NCBI RefSeq assembly: GCF_009834915.1
Contig: NZ_WVHS01000002.1
Location: forward strand, 1 to 64,000
Source of the DNA: Hufsiella ginkgonis
GTDB taxonomy: Bacteria; Bacteroidota; Bacteroidia; Sphingobacteriales; Sphingobacteriaceae
Length of the DNA stretch: 64,000 nucleotides
Direction: 5' to 3'
The notes under the pieces were generated by a model, which saw only the letters and a program-made list of their open reading frames with translations, was not told the origin of the DNA and ran no database searches. Below, in pieces: positions 1 through 7,851 of the stretch. The position numbers and the translations under genes are program-made. How positions within the stretch are numbered: position 1 is the first letter of the stretch; each line of letters begins with the position of its first letter.

Positions 1-2856
1 CGTGAACTTCGCCTCTAGAAAAGTAATCGCGTATTTGATTCCCCCGGTTATGGTTCCCTGACTGATCACATATTCACCTGCATCGTCTCCGGGTGCACGC
101 GCAGGCGAACCTGTTAATTGATCATTTCCCACCAATGCGCCAGAGGTAATGGTGTAAGAAAGGGCAGGGTCTGCGTCCCCGTACACCCTGGTTCCCCGGT
201 CAGCGGTTACGGTAACCGGAACGGGCGAGACCACGAGGTTACCGGGCACATAGTGGATCACATAGGCCGAGGGGTTGAAAGTTCCGCCAGTAGCGGCGCT
301 GACGGTGACCTGTCTATTATAGGCGGCTGGCAAGTCTGCAGCTGCAGATCCAGTACCGTAGCTCACCGTTATGCTGCCGATGGTTTCGCCCGGGGCTAAA
401 CCGGTTGCCGTAAATTCCGTAGTACTGCTGCCACCTGAAATAGCTGTGCCATATAGCTTGTTTGCAGCTTTCGCAGTGATGGTTAAGATCGGGCGTCCCG
501 CGGTTACCACCAAGTTGCTGTTCACATAAGTGATGTCATAGTTGTCGGTTAAAAAGCCGTTTGCTCCGACCGCCTGAGTAGGCACCACTGAGCCGGGGTA
601 CGTGCCGACGGGATCGTCCTGGGCGGCACCATTCCCGAAGCTCACCTGTACCGAGCTGATCGTGTTGCCGTTTTTCAGGCTGGCTGCCGGTACAGAAATG
701 TTGGTGAATACGGCATCTTCCGTTAATACGGTGCCATATTCCTTATTTACATTATTGGCCGTAATGGTAAGCGGCTGTTTTGCCACGGTGCCATTGTATG
801 GTTTGAATGTAATATCGTAGTTATTCACGTTAAAGCCTCCGCTACCGCTTGGGGCAGATGGCATGATGGTATAAGAAGCACCGGCATTGGCGGTCGGGGA
901 CAAACCGGTTGCATCGGGCGTAAGTGTTACGCTGGTGATAGTTTGCCCGGTAACGGTACCAACCGCGGTAAATTTGCTGGTTGAAGAGCCCATGGTCAAT
1001 ACTGCACCGTATGTTTTCGGTTGTTCAAGGGCCGTAATGGTGAGCGGGCGCCTTGCAACGGTTAGCGTTTGAGTTAAACTGGCAGGGCTATAATCGGCAA
1101 GTCCCGACTGGCTGGCGGTGATATTCGCGGTTCCTGGTCCTGCAATGTGTACCTTGCCTGATACGATGGTGGCTACAGCGGGATTATCAGACGTGTAGGT
1201 GAGTGGCGCAGAGGTGCTTACCGTCGCTGCTACAAAATCAGCATCACCATAGTTTTTAGACAATGAATTGAACGTGATGGTCTGCTGGAACTTGAAGCGC
1301 AGGTTATACCTGGTTACATATGCGTTGTCTTCTGCGGTGACCTCTATCAATCTTGTAATCGACTTGCCCGGTATCTGGTAGGTAATGGGCTTTCCGGAAA
1401 GGGTAAGTTCTACCTCATCGGCCCACATGGTGGCGTGTTCTTCTATTACAGGTGTCAATGTAATACTAGTCGTTCCTACCGGCACCGTGACCAGGTTTAT
1501 GCCGTCTACTAATGGAGGAGTATTAATAATGCCAGTACTAAGCAGCAGGGAACGGAAAGCGGCATCCCTGGAGATCCTGTTAATGGCAAGTATATAGTTC
1601 TTCTCAGTGCCATTTTTCGCCAGCACATTAATGGATATTGTATTCGTACCTATGGTAAGCGGCAAGGTTACCGGCGCATTGTTCACCGTACGAATGTCCT
1701 GGATCGAAACGATCGCTAAGGCATCCGCCGGGATAGCGGTGATCGAGATCTTATTCTGGTCGCGGGGCACATCTACCTGGTAGTTAAGCGTAGCCGGGTT
1801 AAACGGAATATTCAGTGTCCCTTTATCAAAAGTGATGGACGCCAGGTTCTTATTGTCAGAGAACTCCCTGAATATATTTACCGTATAAGTAGCATCGCTG
1901 TTATCTTCCGTGATCACATCGATCACCAAAATATTGTTTCCCGGATTCAATGACCGGGTGAAAGGCGCGCCGCTCACAATAGAAGTGGTGTGGTTGTCAG
2001 CGACCAGGTTCAGTATCGATCCGGGGCTCCCCGTAGGGGTTAAAGAAACACTACCGGTGCCTGCAGGAACCACAAGGCTGTAGGTATGGGTTGCCGGGTT
2101 AAAACCAGGACTGAGCGTGCCGGCGCTGCTGGCCAGGCCCGTTAGCCGGGGATTACCGGACAACGCCCTGTTAACTATTATGTTATAGTCTCTCGTAGCC
2201 CCGCCCTGGGCAGTAACGCGGATCGTAACGAAGTTCGAGCCGCTGGTCAGCGGTACCGTAACCTGTTCGCCGGAAGCGGTATTCTTACTATGAAGGAAGA
2301 TGGCACTCGAAACATTAAATGCGGTTGCCGACATGGTGATGCTTGATACCTCGTAAGGTACCGCAACAGTATAATCGGTGGTATTGATGTTAAATTCCGG
2401 GCTTAATGTCCCCGTGGACAAACCGATCGCGGTAAGCCCGGGATTATTATTTGGAAGCCTGTCGATGGTAACCCGGTACTGCGTGGTAGTATTATTGACA
2501 TCATGGACTTCCAGGATAATGATATTATCGCCGATAAGGGGCAGTGGAATGGTCTTCGGTCGCCCGCTGGTAACCGGGGTCGGATCGTCGCCAATAGTAA
2601 TAAAGGTAGTTGAAGAGTTAGCTACTGAGGGCGTGAGCTGGATGCTGGTAGTGGTATTCGGCACGGTGGCCGTATATTCAAATACCGTACTGCTAAAGAG
2701 AGTTGATAAAGTAGCGCCTGTCGCCGTAAGCCCGGATAATTCCGGCCCCGCCCGGTGGGACGATGATTTAACAGGAATCGCGGTCGCAGAAAAACCAGCA
2801 AATAACAGGACGCAAACAATTAGCGAGAATACGTTTTTAAAAATACCCAAATGCAT
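1..2856 (-). CDS. Giant secreted repeat adhesin (cadherin-like + MBG repeats), N-terminal part
   Basis: Reading leftward from ATG at 2856, the frame is open for 952 codons and leaves the window, so the C-terminus is missing. Residues 1-27 look like a signal peptide (hydrophobic run ending near FSATA). Residues ~38-520 hold five repeats with the cadherin-like beta-sandwich pattern L-x-x-L-x-x-S-x-G-x-L-x-P-x-F ... Y-x-x-x-V-P; they begin near residues 39, 133, 233, 333 and 429. From ~526 an Ig-like block (TITFNSLSKNYGDADF) leads into about four MBG-type repeats opening with LTITA...K-x-YG (near 602, 693, 786 and 872). Such proteins in Bacteroidota are cell-surface adhesins, usually exported by the type IX system through a C-terminal sorting domain; that part is not visible here. 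The ligand is unknown. Confidence 0.87.
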   Translation of the reverse strand, partial: MHLGIFKNVFSLIVCVLLFAGFSATAIPVKSSSHRAGPELSGLTATGATLSTLFSSTVFEYTATVPNTTTSIQLTPSVANSSTTFITIGDDPTPVTSGRPKTIPLPLIGDNIIILEVHDVNNTTTQYRVTIDRLPNNNPGLTAIGLSTGTLSPEFNINTTDYTVAVPYEVSSITMSATAFNVSSAIFLHSKNTASGEQVTVPLTSGSNFVTIRVTAQGGATRDYNIIVNRALSGNPRLTGLASSAGTLSPGFNPATHTYSLVVPAGTGSVSLTPTGSPGSILNLVADNHTTSIVSGAPFTRSLNPGNNILVIDVITEDNSDATYTVNIFREFSDNKNLASITFDKGTLNIPFNPATLNYQVDVPRDQNKISITAIPADALAIVSIQDIRTVNNAPVTLPLTIGTNTISINVLAKNGTEKNYILAINRISRDAAFRSLLLSTGIINTPPLVDGINLVTVPVGTTSITLTPVIEEHATMWADEVELTLSGKPITYQIPGKSITRLIEVTAEDNAYVTRYNLRFKFQQTITFNSLSKNYGDADFVAATVSTSAPLTYTSDNPAVATIVSGKVHIAGPGTANITASQSGLADYSPASLTQTLTVARRPLTITALEQPKTYGAVLTMGSSTSKFTAVGTVTGQTITSVTLTPDATGLSPTANAGASYTIMPSAPSGSGGFNVNNYDITFKPYNGTVAKQPLTITANNVNKEYGTVLTEDAVFTNISVPAASLKNGNTISSVQVSFGNGAAQDDPVGTYPGSVVPTQAVGANGFLTDNYDITYVNSNLVVTAGRPILTITAKAANKLYGTAISGGSSTTEFTATGLAPGETIGSITVSYGTGSAAADLPAAYNRQVTVSAATGGTFNPSAYVIHYVPGNLVVSPVPVTVTADRGTRVYGDADPALSYTITSGALVGNDQLTGSPARAPGDDAGEYVISQGTITGGIKYAITFLEAKFT

Positions 2857-3198
2857 TTAATCGGTTACCACAGAGCAAAATAACAAATAAATCGTCGATT
2901 GCAACGAATTGCCGGTCATTTATGACATTAGGCGGGTATTCGTGTTGCGGGTCGTCTGCAGCGGACGCACGGATAAGAAAACAACGACAATATAATAACA
3001 ATATGTACCGTTTACCTTTACCGGTTTGCAGGTGATACGCTGGTGCTGAATCCGCCTTGTATCGAAGGCTGCGGGATAAAGCTGGTGCGGTCGCACGCGG
3101 GACAGGGCGGCCAATAACGGTTATGAAGCGAGCCGGATGAGTTTATACATCTTGCAATCCCATCCACAGCGTCTGGAAATCACCTTTCGCGGTACATC
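2857..3198. other. Intergenic region upstream of the adhesin gene
   Basis: About 340 bases between the small FecR-like gene and the adhesin start. Apart from the weak promoter next to the adhesin I see no RNA gene, repeat or convincing ORF. A 64-codon minus-strand frame here has arginine/histidine-rich, unprotein-like composition. Confidence 0.5.
2876..2906 (-). promoter_or_regulatory. Possible promoter of the repeat adhesin
   Basis: On the minus strand, TTATTTTG (2876-2883) is one base off the Bacteroidota -7 consensus TAnnTTTG. A TTG lies 18 bases further upstream. It is about 20 bases from the ATG at 2856. This is a motif match only. Confidence 0.33.
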
Positions 3199-3477
3199 CT
3201 ACCACAATATATAAATGAACAGGCAGATCGCCAGCATTGCAAACAGGATATCCGCGGAAGTGAGGTATCTTTTGTAGGCGGCTTCAGGCAGCAAGCTTTC
3301 CGAGAACTCATCGAACTCCCGGTTAAGCCGGTAGAAACCCTGGTAGATCTCCCTGTTTTCGGCGCTTGCCTTTACCCATTTGTTCAGTTGTTCGAGCTCA
3401 TCGGGTAAGAGGCTGCCGTCGATTTTAGCCATGATCAGTCCAAAGGCATCTTCCCTTGAAATTAATTCCTGCTCCAT
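3199..3477 (-). CDS. Short membrane protein resembling the cytoplasmic part of FecR anti-sigma factors
   Basis: 92 residues. Residues ~8-55 follow the FecR N-terminal pattern: an acidic start, a short helix ending I-D-G-S-L-x-P-D-E-L, then L-N-x-W-V-x-A-S-x-E-N-R-E-x-Y. In FecR proteins this segment binds the sigma factor. Residues ~73-91 form one hydrophobic helix (ILFAMLAICLFIYIL), then the protein stops, so the periplasmic FecR domain is missing. No ECF sigma gene is visible in the window. It lies 9 bases after a 64-residue gene on the same strand, so the two are probably co-transcribed. It could be a dedicated mini anti-sigma or a truncated remnant. The family resemblance is by eye. Confidence 0.66.
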   Translation of the reverse strand: MEQELISREDAFGLIMAKIDGSLLPDELEQLNKWVKASAENREIYQGFYRLNREFDEFSESLLPEAAYKRYLTSADILFAMLAICLFIYILW

Positions 3478-3486
3478 AAAGCTTCG

Positions 3487-3681
3487 TTAGTGGTAAATGT
3501 CCCTCATTAACGCCTGTTCGGTATGCACTATAAAGTTGTATAGATCGGGTGAGCGTTCGCCGTTCTCATACCGCAGCAAGAGGGGAAATATAGCTTTGTT
3601 AAAGGTTACTTTTCGCAGGTTGTCGGCCGTGTAGGTAGCAGTCATGTGCTTGAGTAATTTATCAGCCAGTTCCCAGTTCAT
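3487..3681 (-). CDS. Small hypothetical protein (64 aa)
   Basis: I do not recognise this family. The 64 residues are mostly helical in character (MNWELADKLLKHM...), with no signal peptide, membrane segment or cysteine. It starts with ATG at 3681 and ends 9 bases before the FecR-like small gene, with which it probably forms an operon divergent from the two-component system at 3842. Coding is supported by tight spacing and ordinary amino-acid composition. Confidence 0.55.
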   Translation of the reverse strand: MNWELADKLLKHMTATYTADNLRKVTFNKAIFPLLLRYENGERSPDLYNFIVHTEQALMRDIYH

Positions 3682-3841
3682 TGCGATGAATTAACAAGAT
3701 GCAATTCGTTTTTTACTGGATGTAAAATTATCTCAAACGGCTGTCTGACGGATTAGAATGGGATTAGAATTTTAAATAGTAACGATCTTGTCACTAAAGG
3801 AACCCGATAAGTAGGTAATTTTATCGGTATATTCTGCTTAA

Positions 3842-4525
3842 ATGACCCGGATCTGTTTGATTGAAGACGAAGAAAAAGTTGGTGCTTTTATCAAGAAGGG
3901 ACTGGAGGAGAACGGGTACCGGGTGGAGCGGTACAAGGAAACCAGCAAGGCCAGCGATTCCCTGTTCGCCGGCAAATTTGACCTTCTAATCCTTGATATC
4001 ATGCTTCCCGGGATCAGCGGTGCGGAGTTTTGCCGCAGGCTGCGCGAGAAAAGCTTACACATCCCGGTACTGATGCTCACTGCCCTGGGGACCATCGATG
4101 ATAAAGTGAGCGGGCTGAAGGCTGGCGCCGATGATTACCTGGTAAAACCATTTCGCTTCGACGAGCTGCTGGCCCGCATGGAGGCGCTTATCCGCCGGCA
4201 AAACATGTTCCGGCAGGCCAATGAGTCCATCACCTTTGAAGGTCTTACCTTAAATACCTGGGAGAAAACCGCCGAACGCGAACATAAGAAGATCACACTT
4301 ACGGCCAAAGAATATGCCCTGCTCGAGCTCTTTATGCGCAATCCCGACAAACTGCTTACCCGCCAGTACATTGCGGAAAAGGTGTGGGGCATCGGGTTTG
4401 ATACAGGCACTAACGTGATCGATGTATACGTTAATTATCTCAGGAACAAAATAGACAAAGAGTACGATGTCAAGCTGATCCATACCATGGTGGGCATGGG
4501 CTATATCCTGAAAAGGAACTTATGA
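3842..4525 (+). CDS. OmpR/PhoB-family response regulator
   Basis: 227 residues, the normal length. The receiver domain (1-120) shows the acidic pocket (IEDEEK), phospho-acceptor D52 in LLILDIMLPG, T80 in LMLTA and K102 in YLVKPF. A winged-helix DNA-binding domain follows (~128-225, ending with the wing sequence IHTMVGMGYIL). The last four bases overlap the kinase start (ATGA), so the pair is translationally coupled. Sequence style is that of the CusR/ArlR-like subgroup. The regulated genes are unknown; the two small genes and the adhesin run divergently from it and are candidates by position only. Confidence 0.95.
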   Translation: MTRICLIEDEEKVGAFIKKGLEENGYRVERYKETSKASDSLFAGKFDLLILDIMLPGISGAEFCRRLREKSLHIPVLMLTALGTIDDKVSGLKAGADDYLVKPFRFDELLARMEALIRRQNMFRQANESITFEGLTLNTWEKTAEREHKKITLTAKEYALLELFMRNPDKLLTRQYIAEKVWGIGFDTGTNVIDVYVNYLRNKIDKEYDVKLIHTMVGMGYILKRNL

Positions 4526-5889
4526 AAATAAAGAACCGGCTTTCCCTTTACTTTACTTTAGTGAGCTCCACCATCTTGCTGATCGTCATGACGGTGATCT
4601 ACCTTTCTTTTTATAAATTCCTCCAGATCGATTTCTTTAACCGCTTGAAAGACAGGATCAGCATCGCTACGCGGCTATATATCGAAGCCGACGAGCAATC
4701 GCGCGCCGACCTTACCCGTGTCCGCGAAAAATACCAGGAAAAGATCCCGGGCGAAGTGATCCGGATCTACGATGGGGGAAACGATGCTGCGTTCATTCCC
4801 GACGACAAACAATACTGGCCGGATAATATCATCAACGAAGTAAGAGAGAACGGTGACATCGAATACTCGGAGCGGGGACGTTATGCCGTTGGCATGCATT
4901 ATAAAGATGAACATGGTGATTTTGTAATCCTCGCTTCTGCGCAGGATCCCGGTCGTATCGGGCAGCTTAACCGTTTCAAGTTCATTATGGCTTCTGTTTT
5001 TTTCCTTTCCATCATCCTGGTTTTTAGTATCGGACGGTGGTTCGCAGAGAAAGCGCTGTCGCCAATTAACGGGCTTGTAGCACAGTTGCAGAAGATCAGC
5101 GCTACCAACCTGGACACGCGCGTAAACGTTACGCAAGAGAATGACGAGATCGGCCTCCTTGCCAGGAATTTTAACCACCTGCTCGAACAGCTTCAGCACT
5201 CTTTCGAGCTGCAGAAAACATTTGTTGCCAACGCTTCCCATGAGCTGCGCACACCCATCACGAGCATGATCGGGGAAGCAGAGATCGCACTCAAACAGGA
5301 ACGCAGTGCCGGCGAATACCGCGCGGTGATCCGTTCGACCCTCGCGGAGTCAGAAAAGCTGAACGAGACCATCACCGGCCTCATCGACCTTGCGGAAGTA
5401 GACGTTACGTTTGGTCGCGCGCAGCTGGTGCCTATCCGGGTCGACGACCTGGTATGGGAGCTGGAAGAGTACTGGTCAAAGAAGTTGTTCCGGCATGCGC
5501 TACGTGTTAAAATGGACCGGGTGTCCAGCGACGAAGCATCGCTGATCATACAGGCAAATAAGGCCTTGTTGTCTATTGCCCTGAATAACCTGGTCGGCAA
5601 TGCCTTTAAATTCTCAAACAATAAGCCGGTAAGCTTTACGCTTGAAACGGGCAACGGGCTGGTTAAAATAAAGATCCAGGATAAAGGAATCGGAATTATC
5701 CACGAAGACCGTGAACGGATCTTCGATGCCTTTTACCGTTCAGAAACGGCGGCAGACTACCCGGGGAACGGCATCGGCCTGTATGTAACCAATAAGATCG
5801 TCCGCATGTTAAAAGGGGAGATCGGGGTATTGTCAATTGCCGGCTCCGGCACGGTTATTACGCTGCAGTTTCCTAATAGCGAAGGGTGA
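4522..5889 (+). CDS. Sensor histidine kinase, partner of the upstream response regulator
   Basis: 455 residues. Transmembrane helices at ~9-31 and ~153-172 flank a periplasmic region of about 120 residues. HAMP follows (~173-228), then the HisKA domain with phospho-acceptor H240 (ANASHELRTPITSM) and the HATPase_c domain (N box NNLVGNAFKFS, G1 DKGIGI, G2 GNGIGLYV). It phosphorylates the regulator encoded immediately upstream, with which it shares a 4-base overlap. The periplasmic segment has no recognisable named sensor fold, so the stimulus is unknown. Membership of the classical OmpR-coupled class is secure. Confidence 0.95.
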   Translation: MKIKNRLSLYFTLVSSTILLIVMTVIYLSFYKFLQIDFFNRLKDRISIATRLYIEADEQSRADLTRVREKYQEKIPGEVIRIYDGGNDAAFIPDDKQYWPDNIINEVRENGDIEYSERGRYAVGMHYKDEHGDFVILASAQDPGRIGQLNRFKFIMASVFFLSIILVFSIGRWFAEKALSPINGLVAQLQKISATNLDTRVNVTQENDEIGLLARNFNHLLEQLQHSFELQKTFVANASHELRTPITSMIGEAEIALKQERSAGEYRAVIRSTLAESEKLNETITGLIDLAEVDVTFGRAQLVPIRVDDLVWELEEYWSKKLFRHALRVKMDRVSSDEASLIIQANKALLSIALNNLVGNAFKFSNNKPVSFTLETGNGLVKIKIQDKGIGIIHEDRERIFDAFYRSETAADYPGNGIGLYVTNKIVRMLKGEIGVLSIAGSGTVITLQFPNSEG

Positions 5890-5899
5890 TGTGCTTCTC

Positions 5900-7096
5900 C
5901 TAAGCCTTTCCGGGGTATTCCGTCAATGCCTTTTCAAGACAAAGCATGGCGGCGGCAATATCCTCTTTATTGAGTACATAGGCCAGCCGCACTTCGTTCC
6001 TGCCCGCGCCGGGAGTGCTGTAGAAGCCCGTTGCCGGCGCCATCATCACTGTTTGGTTTTTGTAGCTGAATGATTCGAGTATCCATTGACAGAATTTATC
6101 GGCGTCATCTATGGGGAACCTGGCCACCACGTAGAAAGCGCCGCCCGGGTTGGGACAAAATACACCGGGAATACGGTTCAATGAACTTACGATGAGGTCA
6201 CGGCGTTCGGTATACTCCCTGTTAACGGTTTCGAAATACGAAGCGGGCGTGTCTACCGCCGCTTCGCCGGCGATCTGCGCCACCATCCCGGGGCTTAACC
6301 TCGCCTGTGCGAACTTGAGCGCCGAGGCGATCACGGCCTTGTTTTTTGTAATGATACAGCCCAGCCTTGCGCCGCAGGCGCTGTAACGTTTGGAGACGGT
6401 ATCGAGCACGATCACGTTTTCTTCCATTCCTTCCAGGTGCATCGGCGATTCAAACTGCCGGCCGTCATAACAGAATTCCCGGTACGCTTCATCCGAGAAA
6501 AGATAGAGATCATATTTAAGGCATAAGGCCTTCAGGTCTTCGAGCTCGCGCCGGGAATATAAGTAGCCGGTCGGGTTGTTCGGGTTACAGATCATGATCG
6601 CACGGGTGCGTTCGGTGATCACCTTCTCAAACTCGGCCACCGGCGGAAGAGCAAAACCGTTTTCTATGTGCGAAAGGATAGGCTTTACCACCACATCGCC
6701 CATGCAGGCGAACCCGTTGTAGTTGGCATAAAAGGGCTCGGGGATGATCACCTCGTCGCCGGCATCCAGGCAGGTTTGCATCGCGATCGTAATGGCCTCA
6801 GAGCCGCCGTTGGTAACAATGACATCTTGCGGCTGTATGTGGTAGCCGAGGTCGTTATAATAGCCGGTAAGCCTGGTTCGGTAAGAAAGAGTGCCTTCCG
6901 ACGGGGTGTATGCCCACACCTTAAAACTGATGTTTTTAATAGCGTCGAGCATCACGTCGGGCGTCTGTATGTCGGGCTGGCCGATGTTCAGGTGATATAC
7001 TTTTTTTCCATCCCGTTTTGCCTGGTCGGCATAAGGAGTGAGTTTACGGATAGGAGAGGCAGGCATCCGTGTACCTTTGCTGGAGATTTTCGGCAT
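5900..7096 (-). CDS. Class I/II PLP-dependent aminotransferase
   Basis: Fold-type I aminotransferase of the aspartate/aromatic type. From the ATG at 7096 it is 398 residues. Visible are the CNPNNPTG loop, SDEAYREF, and the PLP lysine in DTVSKRYSACGARLG (about residue 236 from this start). A longer reading begins with TTG at 7105, but that TTG lies inside a perfect -7 box, so the ATG is preferred; Bacteroidota homologues also begin near MPKIS-x-KG. The substrate cannot be read from sequence; aspartate/glutamate-type or broad specificity is likely. It is preceded by the DUF1573 gene on the same strand, but a terminator separates them. Confidence 0.93.
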   Translation of the reverse strand: MPKISSKGTRMPASPIRKLTPYADQAKRDGKKVYHLNIGQPDIQTPDVMLDAIKNISFKVWAYTPSEGTLSYRTRLTGYYNDLGYHIQPQDVIVTNGGSEAITIAMQTCLDAGDEVIIPEPFYANYNGFACMGDVVVKPILSHIENGFALPPVAEFEKVITERTRAIMICNPNNPTGYLYSRRELEDLKALCLKYDLYLFSDEAYREFCYDGRQFESPMHLEGMEENVIVLDTVSKRYSACGARLGCIITKNKAVIASALKFAQARLSPGMVAQIAGEAAVDTPASYFETVNREYTERRDLIVSSLNRIPGVFCPNPGGAFYVVARFPIDDADKFCQWILESFSYKNQTVMMAPATGFYSTPGAGRNEVRLAYVLNKEDIAAAMLCLEKALTEYPGKA

Positions 7097-7102
7097 AAGG
7101 TG

Positions 7103-7110
7103 CAAAAATA
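7103..7110 (-). promoter_or_regulatory. -7 box of the aminotransferase gene
   Basis: TATTTTTG on the minus strand is a perfect TAnnTTTG. It ends 6 bases before the ATG at 7096, so the transcript would be nearly leaderless. It abuts the T-run of the upstream terminator. Confidence 0.68.
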
Positions 7111-7139
7111 AAAAAACCTCCCCGGTTTAAGGAGAGGTT
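7108..7139 (-). terminator. Rho-independent terminator after the DUF1573 gene
   Basis: On the minus strand, the arms AACCTCTCC and GGGGAGGTT (one bulged base) are followed by a run of seven T. It lies about 25 bases after the DUF1573 stop codon. Confidence 0.83.
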
Positions 7140-7163
7140 CCTGAATAATGTTTAGAGTTGTGA

Positions 7164-7568
7164 CTATTTCGAGCTTGACGAAGTTGCCGCAGCCACTACT
7201 TCACCCTTAATATAAAGATATTTTACAGGGGTGCGGGCATTTGACTTCACCGTAGCCAGCTTGGTGAAAGTAGATACGGTTGCTGCGTTGTAGGTAAGCG
7301 TGATCACGCCTTCACCGCCTTTTTTAATAGGAGTGGAAGTGAATTTTGCTACGGTACATCCGCACTGCGGTTCTACCGCGCTTATGATCAGCGGCTCATC
7401 ACCGATATTGGTGAACTTAAAATCCACTGTTACCGGTTTGTTTTGGGGGATCTTGCCAAAATCATGGGTTTCTTTCTCAAATTTGAACTCGGCAGTAGAT
7501 TCAACCTGCATGGCAGTCATCGCAGTAAAGCCTAAAATAACTGCACAGAAGATGATTAATTTTTTCAT
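7164..7568 (-). CDS. DUF1573 (ASH-like) secreted protein
   Basis: 134 residues with a signal peptide (~1-19, MKKLIIFCAVILGFTAMTAM). The mature part is a single DUF1573 domain: FEKETHDFGKIPQNKPVTVDFKFTN..GDEPLIIS, the conserved cysteine pair in PQCGCTVAKF, then KKGGEGVITLTYN and a closing strand K-Y-L-Y-I-K-G-E. The family is a small Ig-like (ASH/HYDIN-type) fold that is abundant and periplasmic or surface-exposed in Bacteroidota; its molecular role is not established. The tail is serine-rich. It is a single gene with its own promoter and terminator. Confidence 0.9.
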   Translation of the reverse strand: MKKLIIFCAVILGFTAMTAMQVESTAEFKFEKETHDFGKIPQNKPVTVDFKFTNIGDEPLIISAVEPQCGCTVAKFTSTPIKKGGEGVITLTYNAATVSTFTKLATVKSNARTPVKYLYIKGEVVAAATSSSSK

Positions 7569-7634
7569 CGTGTTTGATTTTGTTAAATGGTGATCTCGCT
7601 TTTCTGTGCCTTTTTAATTTGGGCTCAGCTTACA

Positions 7635-7642
7635 CAAATATA
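7635..7642 (-). promoter_or_regulatory. -7 box of the DUF1573 gene
   Basis: TATATTTG on the minus strand is an exact TAnnTTTG. It lies about 65 bases upstream of the ATG at 7568, giving a leader longer than usual in this window. Confidence 0.55.
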
Positions 7643-7709
7643 ATAATTTACTATTCAAAAAGCATTCCAGTAATCACCTGCAGTGTAAAAATACTGTAAA
7701 TTAAACGGG

Positions 7710-7790
7710 TATCGGTGACCGGTTACCAGCAATCGGTTTCTATGAAGCGCAATATATGGAACTGATTAACGGTAACTGATCACAGACAAC
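7710..7790. repeat. Intergenic inverted-repeat element, family B
   Basis: Contains AACTGATCACAGACAAC (7774-7790), which matches 39774-39790 at 16 of 17 bases. Upstream at both loci are related GGTGA...TTACCAG motifs that can pair partly with the right part. It lies directly upstream of the E1 promoter. Confidence 0.55.
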
Positions 7791-7822
7791 CAAGCCACCT
7801 TCTTTATTCCCGATCAAAATAT

Positions 7823-7830
7823 TACTTTTG
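7823..7830 (+). promoter_or_regulatory. -7 box of the E1 dehydrogenase gene
   Basis: TACTTTTG is an exact TAnnTTTG, 22 bases before the ATG at 7852. Confidence 0.62.
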
Positions 7831-7851
7831 GAATTCTGCTAACCGGTGAAT

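Noticed and set aside
118-2860. Plus-strand frames across the adhesin, including a 160-codon one at 2378
   Set aside because: All are shadows; the minus strand carries a continuous repeat protein with recognisable domains.
2920-3114. 64-codon minus-strand frame between the adhesin and FecR-like genes
   Set aside because: Composition is unlike protein and there is no promoter or neighbour support.
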